Assembly (NCBI GenBank): GCA_019279435.1
Contig: JAAALK010000079.1
Location: 98,295,332-98,359,331, forward strand
From: Zizania palustris
Taxonomy: Eukaryota > Streptophyta > Magnoliopsida > Poales > Poaceae
Length of the DNA stretch: 64,000 bases
Direction of reading: 5' to 3'
In this document: positions 44,311 through 54,040 of the stretch, piece by piece
How positions within the stretch are numbered: the stretch's first letter is position 1
Layout: every line of letters starts with the position of its first letter
Translations under genes and position numbers: made by a program
Notes under the pieces: model-generated
Database searches by the model: none
What the model was told of the DNA's origin: nothing
What the model saw: the letters and a program-made list of their open reading frames with translations, nothing else

Positions 44311-47300
44311 ATGGCTGAGGATGACCGACGGTGGATGTATAGTGGTTGGATGAAAAGTGGAGCTCACACGAGGGAGTGGGTAATCAACGCTGAGAAATTT
44401 GTTGATCGTGCATTTGCTTTGACAACAAACACTGGCGCGAGGTGCCCATGCATGAAGTGCAGAAAGTCTCATTGGCAAGCCAAGAGGACATTGTCATTGC
44501 ATATTTGCAAATATGGTTTCGTGCCAGGTTATGATGTTTGGACTTTTCACGGTGAGACAGACCGTGAAAAAATAGTATTAGTAGTGGAAGAAGAAGATGA
44601 TAGCATTGCAGACGATAGGATGGATGAGATGCTTGATGCTATATGACCGGAGTTTGAATCAAACCCTGAGGATCCTCCAACACCGGAGGTTCAAAAGTTT
44701 TTCGACATCCTTCGAGCTTCAGAAGAGCCATTGCATGAGCACACCACCGTAAGCGTTCTCGCTTTCGTGACCCGTCTTATGGCCATTAAGTCAAAGTTTG
44801 CATTTTCAAACAATTGTTATAAGGAGCTCTTGAATCTGATCAACGATTTCCTTCCTAAGAACCATAAGGTTCCGAAAGACATGTACCAGTCAAAGAAATT
44901 TCTTTTTGCTCTCGGTATGGAGTATGAGAAGATTGATGTGTGGCGAGATAATTGTATGTTGTTCTAGAAAGAACATAGTAATGAGGTAAAATGCTTAAAA
45001 TGTGGTAAACCGAGATTCGTAGAGGTCGTAAATGAAGACGGAGAGAAGGTGACAACAGAGGTTGCTCATAAGCAACTTCGTTACATGTCTCTTAAACCTC
45101 GGGTGAAACGATTGTTTCTCTCAAAGAAAACCGCTAGACATATGCGATTGCATAAGGAAGGTGTACGTGAGAATAATCAAGTAATGGTGCACCCATCTGA
45201 TGGTGAGGCATGGAAGGCTCTAGATAATTTTGATGCAGACTTTGCTAGTGATGCAAGGAATGTTCGCATCGGGTTAGCAACAGATGGATTCACGCCTTTC
45301 AATGTAACCGCATCGTCGTACTCTTGTTGGCATGTGTTTGCTATTCCATACAACCTTCCACCTTCATTTTGTATGAAATATGAATTTATGTTCCCGTGTC
45401 TCATTATACCCGGTCCAGAGCATCCTGGAACACGACAAAATGTGTTTCTGAAGCCCTTAATTGAAGAGTTGAAACAATTGTGGAAAGGAGTTGAAGCATA
45501 TGACTATGACGAGAAGAAAAAAATTCAATCTTTGAGTTGCGTATATGTGGTCGGTCCATGATTTTCCGGCATACGGTATTTTTTCTGGTTGGAGTTGTCA
45601 TGGAAGGTTGACATGCCCGATATGTGCGAAGGACACAGATTGTTTCCGTCTGAACTTCAGGGGAAAGATTTGTTACTTTGATTTCCATAGATGCTTTTTG
45701 CGCTTGAATCACCCATTTAGGTTACAGAGGAACAATTTCAAGAAGGACAATATTGTTGTAAAGGGACCACCAAGGCGTTTAAATGGTAGAGAAATCGCTG
45801 ATATGCTGAATGAGTTGGTCCTTAATGAAAATGAGGATGGATTTGTAGGATTCGGAACCGAACATAATTGGACCCACATATGTGGCTTATGGGAACTGTC
45901 GTATGTCAAATCACTAATTCTGATGCACAACATTGACGTTATGCATCAGGAACATAATGTTGGTGAAAGCATTATAAGTACATGTATGGATTTTACTGAT
46001 AGGACAAAAGATAAGGTAAAGGCAAGAAGAGATTTAGCTGAGATTTGTAATCGACCAACCCTTGAGTTGACGAATAGTGGTGGCAAGCCACGTGCCCCAT
46101 TTTTGTTTAAAACCTAAAGAAAAAAACAAGTAATGATGTGGTTGAAAATTTTGAAATTCCCAGATGGTTACGCCGCGGGATTTAGAAGAGTTGTGAATTT
46201 GAAGATAGGTAAATTAAATGGATTGAAAAGTCACGATTACCACATAATAATGGAAAGACTCCTTCCTGTAATGTTTCGCGGGTACTTGAATGATGATGTG
46301 TGGAAGGTGTTAGCTGAGCTGAGCCATTTTTATAAACAACTTTGTGCGAAAGAAATTAAGAAAGATATGATGGAGATGCTAGAGAAAGAGATCTCGGTGC
46401 TTTTATGTAAATTGGAAAAAATATTCCCTCCAGGGTTCTTCAATCCAATGCAACATTTACTAGTTCATCTGCCATATGAAGCTAAGGTAGGTGGCCCTGT
46501 GCAATATAGGTGGATGTATCATATTGAAAGGTCCCTAAAGAAGCTTAGAGCGATTGTTGGTAATAAGGCCAGAGTTGAAGTTTGCATCGCAGAAGAATTT
46601 AAATTGAAAGAGATAGCATACTTCACTAGTGTATACTTCGCTGAGCATCACAATGTCAACACACCTGCTACACGGTACCATATGGATGAAGACCATCCTT
46701 GTAGTGATCTCCAAATTTTTGGGTGGAAGGACATAACTGTTGGTGTCTCCACGACATATTATGTAACTCAGGAAGAACGTACATATGACTTGCTCTACAT
46801 GTACTCAAATATGGAAGAGATGGAACAATATTTCGCGTAACTAAATTCTTTTTAGTTTTATATTTTACCTCCAAATTTTATATCTGTTTGTTTACCTATT
46901 CGTTACAATGACAGTATGTTTTATTCGAAATACTTGACGTCTGGTCGTAAACCAACGGAGAAGCAATTAGATAAATTGCGTCGAGAAGGAGTAAATGGCA
47001 GGCCTAGTTTCCTCACTTGGTTTAGAGAACATGTAAATCCTTACAATTTGTGACACGTATTATTTTACTCTACTAGGTTAATTATCTTATAATCTCATAT
47101 GATTTGCAGTGCATGCTCGCTGACAATGTACATATAGACTTGCGACAGCTCTCTTACGGAAGTATTAGTGCAAAAAGTTACGGTCGCTATGATGTTAATG
47201 GTTTCCGCTTCCGTTCAACTATTTTTGAAGCATATCGACCTCTAGCGGCAACAACTAATACTGGAGTTGTTACAAGGGTCGTTGATGGACAAGGACATGA

Positions 47301-47820
47301 AACTATGTATTATGGAATCATCAAAAATATAATCGAGTACAATTTTGCCGGGAATAAGGAGATTAAAGTAGTCTTCTTCGATTATGATTGGTTTGACTCT
47401 AAACATGGTACTCGTGAAAACCAATTTGGGATGGTTGAAGTCAAACACGTGGAATGATTATGTGGTTGCGATAATTTTGTCCTTGCTCACCAAGTTGAGC
47501 AGGTGTATTATATGCCGTACCCATGTGAAAAACTAAGTGCTTGGTGGGTAGTCTACAAAGTGAATCCTCGGGAACGTCTACACACCCCTAGTGATGGCGC
47601 TTAACAATTGGAGGTTGAAGAGGTCGATGAGGTTTACTAAGATGATGAATTGCCGACTTCATTTAATGTAGAGTCAGAATCATCGACAGATTCTTTTCTC
47701 GGCGATTCTAATGATGTAGCAGTTCCCGAGAAAAGGAAACACCAACATAAGAAGAAAAAAGTAACATGGCGTGCTTTGGGGAGAAAAGGAGAAATTGATC
47801 CTGATTTTGATGGTAATTGA
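44311..47820 (+). pseudogene. tnpD: CACTA TNPD-type transposase (TNP2, DUF4218, DUF4216), broken
   Basis: Likely start ATG 44311 (MAEDDRRWMYSG). Order: N-terminal transposase-associated domain with a CxC...C...H cluster (CPCMKCRKSH near 44446), TNP2 (PF02992-like; DGFTPFN near 45285, then YSCWHVFAIPYNLP, with WSVHDFPAYGIF near 45550), DUF4218 (LLPVMFRGYLND near 46260, and HLLVHLPYEA), and after an apparent intron DUF4216 (GVVTRVVDGQG near 47265). Stops at 44644-44646, 44965-44967, 46115-46117 and 47455-47457 and a frameshift near 45530 break it; the tail runs in frame to a TGA at 47818-47820 with two more stops. The enzyme catalyses cut-and-paste of CACTA elements; this copy is dead. Confidence 0.85.
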
Positions 47821-47931
47821 TAAGTAATTGTTTTCATACATGCATATGCAATATACTTCATATTACATGTTTTTTCATATGTTCAAACCTTCTTTACTAA
47901 TAAATGCTCGTTTGTGCTTGTTTTGAACAGG

Positions 47932-50339
47932 ATGTCGAAAAAGGTGAAGAGTGTCACGAGGAAGCTCTTCCGCTTGGGGAGTACATCGGCGAGTACTCCG
48001 GCGAGTACACCGACGAGTCAGGAGGACACCCTATTCCAGGGTAGTTCCTCTTCTTCAAACAGACGTCGTCAAGAGCAGCTCCTGAGATGCACAGATCTGA
48101 CATTAATTGGCCGGCCTATTGCATTTAAACTGGATGATGAGGTAACTTTCAGATTGATTTTTATGCCAGTTATAAACTATTACTAATTGTTTCAATACTA
48201 TTTTGTAGGAGGAAGAACACTTGGAGAGTGCGGGTCACGAGGATGATCCGGTGGGTGGGGGCAGGAGGGGGATGACCTGGAGGGTGCGGCGCAGGGGGAT
48301 GACCCAGAGGGTGTGGGGCAGGGGGATGACCCGGAGGGTGCAGGGCAGGGGGATGTCCCGGAGGGTGCGGGTGAGGAGGAGGGGGCTGAGGCTTCCGGGT
48401 CCTCAGTATATTTCAGGACGAGCCACCTGGTCGCCCCACCAGTAGTCTCTTCCAGTGGAGCCAAGATCGAGATTACGCCTGTAGGTGACGGGTAAGTCTA
48501 ATACTCTTCTGTTGTTTTGCTTTTTTTTCAAAAAATTTCTTTTAGTAAACTTACTTTATTTATTATGTATTTCTAGATCTTGGATTGACTCTCGGTTTGA
48601 CGACACTTCGAGGGTCAGGCAGGTTAACCAGATATTGGGTAACTTGTGTCGTCTGCACTACCCAGGGGTGCTGACAATGCCGACCGTGAGCGGGTTCTAT
48701 GCCAGACATGGGACCAGTACCGGTTTGCTCCTAGAGGGCGCCACGGAACTTCTCAGGGGGCGGTGTCTCATGACTTCTGGGTATGTGTTTTTTCAATTTT
48801 CTTTTAGTTTTAACACAAAGCTTTTCGAGTTACAACACTTTACTAATCATGACTTTTGCAGTTACGCTTTTGCTTGCCAGAAGTTGGCAATCACCATAAT
48901 CATGCCCTTCAAGTCTTCAACAACAATGCACACAAGGTGGTGAAGGACGCTATTTCGTATGCCCGCATTCAAGCGAACAATGCTTACTACAAGGAGAAGC
49001 TAGGGCAACGAATGAGCAAGGCGAGGGGCGCATCCACAATATATTTGACTGAAGAACAATACCGTTCGGTAAACAATTTTAACTTTGTAAATCTTCGATT
49101 GTTGATATTTGTTGTCATATAATACAAATAGCATCTCTGTTCAGGTGAGGATTCCGTGGTTTGCAAACCGCGAGGATGCATATTTCGAATTCTGCAAGAT
49201 TTGGTCTTCAGCTGCATTCAAGAAGACTTCCGAGCAGAAAAGACAATGCCGCGGGACGGATCCGAAGCACAAATATGGTGCTGATGGACATATTCTCCAC
49301 GCTAAACACATGGTAAGACCTCCTTCTATCACTCTCTATCTATAGATACATTGTAATGCGACTAACTCATTTCTATTGTACAGGAAGCTAAATCTGGCAA
49401 CGTGCCAAGTGACATAGAGGTGTATACCTCTGGTCACAAAGGAAGTGATCCTACATAGTCAGGTGTCTTGTGTAGCCAGACAGCCACGGACCATTTGGTG
49501 AGATGTTAGCAATGTTAAGAGTTTGCGTAATTTCATTTTTCTTCATCTAATCGGACATGTTGTTTTTTGCAGGCGCGGTATGGTGAACACATGGTTCGAC
49601 TCCATGGAGAAAACTATGATTGGCAGAGAGAACCTGTCGAACAAATGGCCGTGTACTCCAGCGGAGGTGGAAAAAGCCATGGACGGTGAGACAGTGTTTT
49701 TATCAATGTTTTGTGTATGGTATTGTGATGGTAACTAACTCATTCAATGTTGCAGGTACTCCATGTTCAATGGAGTTATTGACTCGAGAGCGGTGAGAGC
49801 TTAGAAGTCAGCTCAGTCGTTGCAGAGCTCCATCGGAGTTGGCTCTAGCCGTCGTCACTCAGAAGAAAACCCGGAGGTGGTTCGGCGGAGGGAGCAAATG
49901 AGGCGGCGCGACGAGCACAGTAGGCAACAACAAGAGTACTATACTGCCTGCTTAGCACAACAGCAGGCGATGATCCAAGTAAGTTTCGTTTACAGTGTTG
50001 CCGTTAAAAAGTTTTCAGAAATAGGTTTAGAACTAATTGATTACATTAAAACATGTGTAGCAACTAGCCCAGCAGCATGGTGGATTTGACATGTCCTTGT
50101 TCCCACCACTACCTCCCCCACCACCACCACTACCTCCTACATCACCTGAGGTACCTCCTGACATATCATTACTTCAGATACTTAAGTTTGCGTTTAGAAG
50201 GGTAGTTGAGTTCGTTCCCTAATTTTGTCTATTTCTTCAGAGTTTCCGTACACCTGGTCAGGATGGAGCCTCCGGGGAAAATGTGGATGAAGCGAGAGGC
50301 AGCGGCGGCGCCCACGACCCAAATGTGGGTGATCAGTGA
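47932..50339 (+). pseudogene. CACTA second gene, TNPA/Transposase_24-like, ~10 exons, broken
   Basis: Plus-strand multi-exon gene after tnpD. Start ATG 47932, one base after an acceptor-like TTTTGAACAG. Exons I can place: 47932-48141, 48209-48491, 48577-48780, 48862-49068, 49145-49312, from 49384, from 49574, from 49756, from about 50060, and a last one ending at TGA 50337-50339; all have GT-AG borders. The middle exons match Transposase_24 (PF03004-like; SHDFWLRFCLPE, then WFANREDAYFEF). The C-terminal part has an Arg/Gln-rich coiled stretch and a Pro-rich run. Exon 2 carries a 9-residue repeat (QGDDPEGAG). Frame slips in exons 2 and 3 and stops at 49456-49458 and near 49802 make it a pseudogene. 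In En/Spm the TNPA-type protein binds subterminal repeats. Confidence 0.75.
48263..48370 (+). repeat. 27-bp tandem repeat in exon 2 of the CACTA second gene
   Basis: Four imperfect copies of a G-rich 27-bp unit coding QGDDPEGAG. The frame is shifted by one base relative to exon 1. Confidence 0.8.
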
Positions 50340-50660
50340 GTATGGATGTGTAATGTGAAGTTTGGATTGAATCTGGATGTGACATGCGCTTTGATATGAA
50401 TTTGAATGTGTTATGTGAATCTCGATGTGTTATGTGACCTTGTATGTGAATTTGGATGGTATATGTGAATGTGGATGTGTACTGTGACTTTGGATGTGAA
50501 TTCAGTTGTGTTATGTGATTTTGGATGTGATGTGTGAAGTTTGGATGCGAGATGTGATTTTGGATGTTATATGTGAAGTTTGAATGTGATTTTGGATGTG
50601 AGATGTGATTTTGGATGTTATATGTGAATGTGATATAAATTGTGGTTGGATGTGAGTGTG
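50340..50660 (+). repeat. Low-complexity GATGTGA/TTTGGATGTG repeat
   Basis: Irregular tandem array of TTTGGATGTGA-like units downstream of the second CACTA gene. It gives repetitive His/Ser-rich readings on the minus strand that are not genes. Confidence 0.85.
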
Positions 50661-50695
50661 AATAGGGGAACAAGGAAAAAACAAAAAAATACCAA

Positions 50696-51028
50696 CTAAC
50701 TTCCGTCGGCTTTGACCATAGCTGACGGAAGTTAGCTGCTTTCGGCCACGTGGGCAAAAAGGCTAACTTCCGTCGGCTAGGACCAAAGCCGACAGAAGTT
50801 AGGGCCCCTCTGCTGACGTGGCAGAGTTCTGTGCTAACTTCCATCGGCCACGTGAAGCCGATGGAAGTTAGCTAACATCCGTCGGCGGCCAAAGGAAGTT
50901 ATCTAACTTCCGTCTACTCGCTTCCATCGGCCAAATGTTGACGGAAGTTATCTTTTTGCCGACGGAAGTTAGCTTCTTCCGTCGGGAAAGGGCTAACTTC
51001 TGTCGGATTTGGCCGACGGAAGTTTTCT
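50696..51028 (+). repeat. CACTA right subterminal repeats
   Basis: About eleven copies of TAACTTCCGTCGGC or its complement between 50697 and 51025, many in head-to-head pairs about 25-30 bp apart, matching those at the left end. Confidence 0.88.
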
Positions 51029-51279
51029 ATTTTGTTGTAGTGCTCGTGGGGGCCTTCGTCTGGTCCTGAGCGAAGCCTCCCACGCAGCTGCCTTTGACGA
51101 GCCTGTGAAGGGCCCGAATCCTCTCGGGGGCTTTCGTCTAGGGGCGTGCTTAGTACTTCGGGGCGACTGACTTGCAGTACAATGTTGACGCCGCGGGGCT
51201 TCGCATACATGGGCTTGGAAGTCATCTCCGAGATCCATGATTATAACCATACTGCTGACGGGATTATTTCCCCCCAACA

Positions 51280-51586
51280 GTAGCCCCTCGCATGTGCCTC
51301 TTCGATTGGCATGTCAGTGAGAGAGTCAACATGTGCAAGAAATAATGTCGTAATAAAATTCCGAAGAGTGAACAAACCTTTTGTCTGGCTTTGGGATGCT
51401 CCCGGTAGCTAGAGGACTTGACCTGACGAGATCTAGCGACGAGGTGCCTCATCACTTAGGCTCCCAACTATTGAACTCAGGCTCATCGGGTGCTCTTTCA
51501 GACATGTCTCGCCATAGCCCTACCTATTGGCTTCAAGGGAATGCAAACTGGTGCTACAGAGACATGCCATGCAAGCCTAAAGCTCC
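51280..51586 (-). other. Gypsy G polypurine tract and antisense-gene upstream region
   Basis: The minus-strand GAGGGGCTAC at 51280-51289 next to the LTR is the plus-strand primer. No gene in the rest. Confidence 0.65.
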
Positions 51587-51593
51587 TATAAAA
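51587..51593 (+). promoter_or_regulatory. TATA box of the Gypsy G antisense gene
   Basis: TATAAAA, about 130 nt before the ATG at 51723; the same layout as in H. Confidence 0.62.
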
Positions 51594-51722
51594 GGCAGTT
51601 GTCCCCTGTTGCCATTGAGTCCCCACACAACTCTGGTTCTTCTTTCCCAACCGTTTGTATCTTCCTAGCTCTCACTTTCAACCTTTGCCTTTCTCCTCCG
51701 CGTGGACCTGCGTTCTAGGAAG

Positions 51723-52081
51723 ATGTCAAAGAAAAGAAGCGTTGTTCTTGCCTTGGATTCCCACTTCATCCAATAGCAGACGGTGACGGCGGTGGACGTG
51801 GCTGTGGGGGTGTCGAGTTTGGCAAAGGCTGGTAGCCCTCGAGACCTCCGGTCACCCTCTAAGAAGTTCACCGAGAAGACCCTAGTTCTGGAAAGATCTA
51901 GTAGCATGGAGGAGTTAGTGAAGAATGCGGTTCAGGATCATCTCGAACCTAGTGTCAAGGCGAGGCTTCCCGGACATGAGGTCGTCCCTGAGCCATGCGA
52001 GGGAGAAGTAGTCATTTTTGAGGACTTCTTCCAGGCAGGATTCGGGTTCCCTTCTTCGGGACTCCTGGCGGAGGTCCTTTA
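51723..52081 (+). pseudogene. Gypsy G antisense gene, 5' piece
   Basis: ATG 51723 (MSKKRS), an in-frame TAG at 51774-51776, then open sequence in the same frame. It reaches the PF04195-like block (VIFEDFFQAGFGFP, then LLAEVLY), where Copia F cuts it at 52081. It continues after F at 63265. It is the orthologous position of the H antisense gene. Stops and the insertion make it nonfunctional. Confidence 0.78.
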
Positions 52082-53975
52082 TGAGGAGCCATGCTGAATA
52101 GCGTGGGCCTCATAGCTCCAGATGTGATGAGTCATTGTCAACGATAGTCAAAGAGGACTAAAATGAGAGAGAAGATCTGCTGCGTCTGGGCCGCGTGTGA
52201 CTCAGGTACACGGGCAGCAAGCGACTGTCGGGCAGAGGAGGCCGCGAAGTCGGGTTGGCCCAATCCGGGTACATGGGCTAGGAGCAGTAGAGGATCCACT
52301 GGACTGTTGACCGGGATTGACTCAGGTACACGGGCGGCGAGTGATTGCCGGGCTGAGGGAGCCGCGGAATCGGGCCGGTCCAATCCGGGTACCCGGTGCG
52401 AAGACGGTGGACGCTTTGTCAGTTTCGGCGCAAAACTGACGACCGTTGATTTCGGATCTGACCATCCTGAGGCGAAGCCGTAGCTGCTACGAAAGCCCCG
52501 CATCAGGACAAGTTACCTTTATTTAGGTTTTTACTATTTTGCCTTTAGGCCCACAGTCTGTCAGTCGAGTCTGTAAAAATATCCTAAGGGCAGTTTGGTC
52601 TTTTCCATTTATTTCAGCGTCTGTAAAAAACCCTAGGGGTATTTCTGCATTTTTACATTTAATGGGCTGCCTATAAATAGGCCCCAATATCCTAGGGTTA
52701 GGGTTACCCTTTTTCAATATACACTTTACTAATTCCAACATTTTGGGTCAACCTTTCCTGTGTTCTTCCTGTTGTTTATCCGCCGCCACCTGCGTTTTTC
52801 TCGCTGAAATTTTTATCGCCGCCGTGTTTTTTTTCTCTGGCTTCTATTCCTAGTGGCTATGCACGTCTCCTAGCACCTACGCAAGGCACCTAGCGCCAGC
52901 AGTGCTGCGTGCAGCAAGCGGCGGGCGCGACTCTTGGCGTGGAAGCGTGTTCACGAGCCGTGAACTCCCGTGCGTAGGCTGCTGCCTATACCGCATTTGC
53001 AGCCGGCATCATCCAAGCTACGGGCGACCAGAAACCTGTTGGCGTGGTCAGACGAATGGCGTGAGGGCTCTCGGAGAAAAATCATGCACGCAAATCGAGG
53101 CTTCATTTTGAGTCCAGGCGGAGAAAGCTGATATTCCATCGCACTGTGCAAGGCTTTCTACAGATCGGCTGAAGTTATCTCATGGCAAGTAGTATATCTT
53201 GTTTATTGATTTCTGTGCAAACTGATTAAACTAGTGTTGTGTTTGTTTTTTGGTTGTGGCCGGAATCATTTACACAGATCTTTGCTTGCATGATATATAT
53301 TTGATATGTGAGGGTGCATGTAGCAGTTTTGTTTCTTGATATCTCTGTCTCCATAGAAATCTGTGGCTGAAGTGAATCACTTGGAACACGTATAGATCAT
53401 ATTAAAGGTTCTCTCATTTCCTGTAAATTGCTGCAACTTTTTGATGAACTGAGCTGCTGTTGAATATTATTCTAAGGCATCTACTTTAGACTATAGCTGT
53501 TCTATCATGTGGTTCAATACTATTTTGATAACTCTAGCAGTGTCTGATTGTTTGTGATGGAATACTGCAAAGAAATGTTTTCCTGGATATGTCTCAATAT
53601 ATCAATGCACATCATCTGCTGTTTTTGTTTTTTTTTTAACTGAATAGATGATACTGAATCTGGTGTTCTTTTTGATTGTTCACTGTTTTATTTCTGGTTG
53701 AACATCTTGATTTATCATCTTCATGTGTGTTGGTTTGATTTAATGCCTGTGAGTTAATTAATCTACTGAATCTGCCTTTAAGCACTGTGTTGGTGTCTTT
53801 TCGATTAGGACACCGGTCGTTTTTAGGCTAGATCATTTTAGGTCCTGATAATCTGTTTACTTTTCCTTTCTAAGTCTGTCGAGGTGCGTTGGGTATTGGG
53901 AGCAGGCCATTGATTCGAAAGAATTTTTTTAGGCGCCCATTCACCCCCCCTCTGGTCGCTACTTTCGGTCCTACA
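52082..53975 (+). repeat. Copia F 5' LTR
   Basis: 1894 bp, TGAGGAGCC...GGTCCTACA. It has two direct repeats 120 bp apart in U3 (GACTCAGGTACACGGGC at 52199 and 52319) and a TATA box at 52672-52679. The overlapping 106- and 121-residue readings at 52138-52503 are on the repeat and are not genes. Confidence 0.95.
52672..52679 (+). promoter_or_regulatory. TATA box of the Copia F 5' LTR
   Basis: TATAAATA preceded by GGGCTGCC; the same context is found in the LTRs of A and B. It is the likely promoter for genomic RNA. The same box in the 3' LTR is at 61961-61968 and could drive transcription into flanking DNA. Confidence 0.75.
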
Positions 53976-53977
53976 AG

Positions 53978-53989
53978 TGGTATCAGAGC
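53978..53989 (+). other. Copia F primer-binding site
   Basis: TGGTATCAGAGC, complementary to the 3' end of initiator tRNA-Met, two bases after the LTR. Confidence 0.92.
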
Positions 53990-54040
53990 CTGGTTAGGGT
54001 TTTTCCATACCTTAACCGGTTCTAAACCCCAGTAGTGATC

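Larger units (their letters stand above)
42684..51042 (+). mobile_element. CACTA (En/Spm-type) DNA transposon, 8.36 kb
   Basis: Begins CACTACAAAAAAACAG and ends TTTTGTTGTAGTG, inverted termini of the CACTA class. The 3-bp target-site duplication CTC lies at 42681-42683 and 51043-51045. Subterminal TAACTTCCGTCGGC repeats occur at both ends. Two plus-strand genes are inside: a TNPD-type transposase relic and a TNPA/Transposase_24-type relic, both broken. The ends are sound, so it could still be mobilised if the enzyme is supplied elsewhere (inference). Confidence 0.95.
42086..51279 (-). repeat. Gypsy G 3' LTR split by the CACTA transposon
   Basis: Pieces 42086-42683 and 51046-51279, about 830 bp together. 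The left end is GTTGGCATAAAGGATTACGC with the first base changed from T to A; the right end is CCCCCAACA. Clearly related to, but longer than, the H LTR. Confidence 0.8.

Noticed and set aside
47637..47861. 74-residue minus-strand ORF next to the transposase end
   Set aside because: Shadow of the plus-strand tnpD tail, which is in frame with DUF4216.
50194..50844. 216-residue minus-strand ORF
   Set aside because: It runs through the TTTGGATGTGA repeat and the subterminal repeats; repetitive composition.
52138..52503. Two long opposite readings (106 and 121 residues) in the Copia F LTR, repeated at 61427-61792
   Set aside because: They fall on the GC-rich U3 direct repeat, are present simply because the LTR is duplicated, and have no start context or protein-family features.
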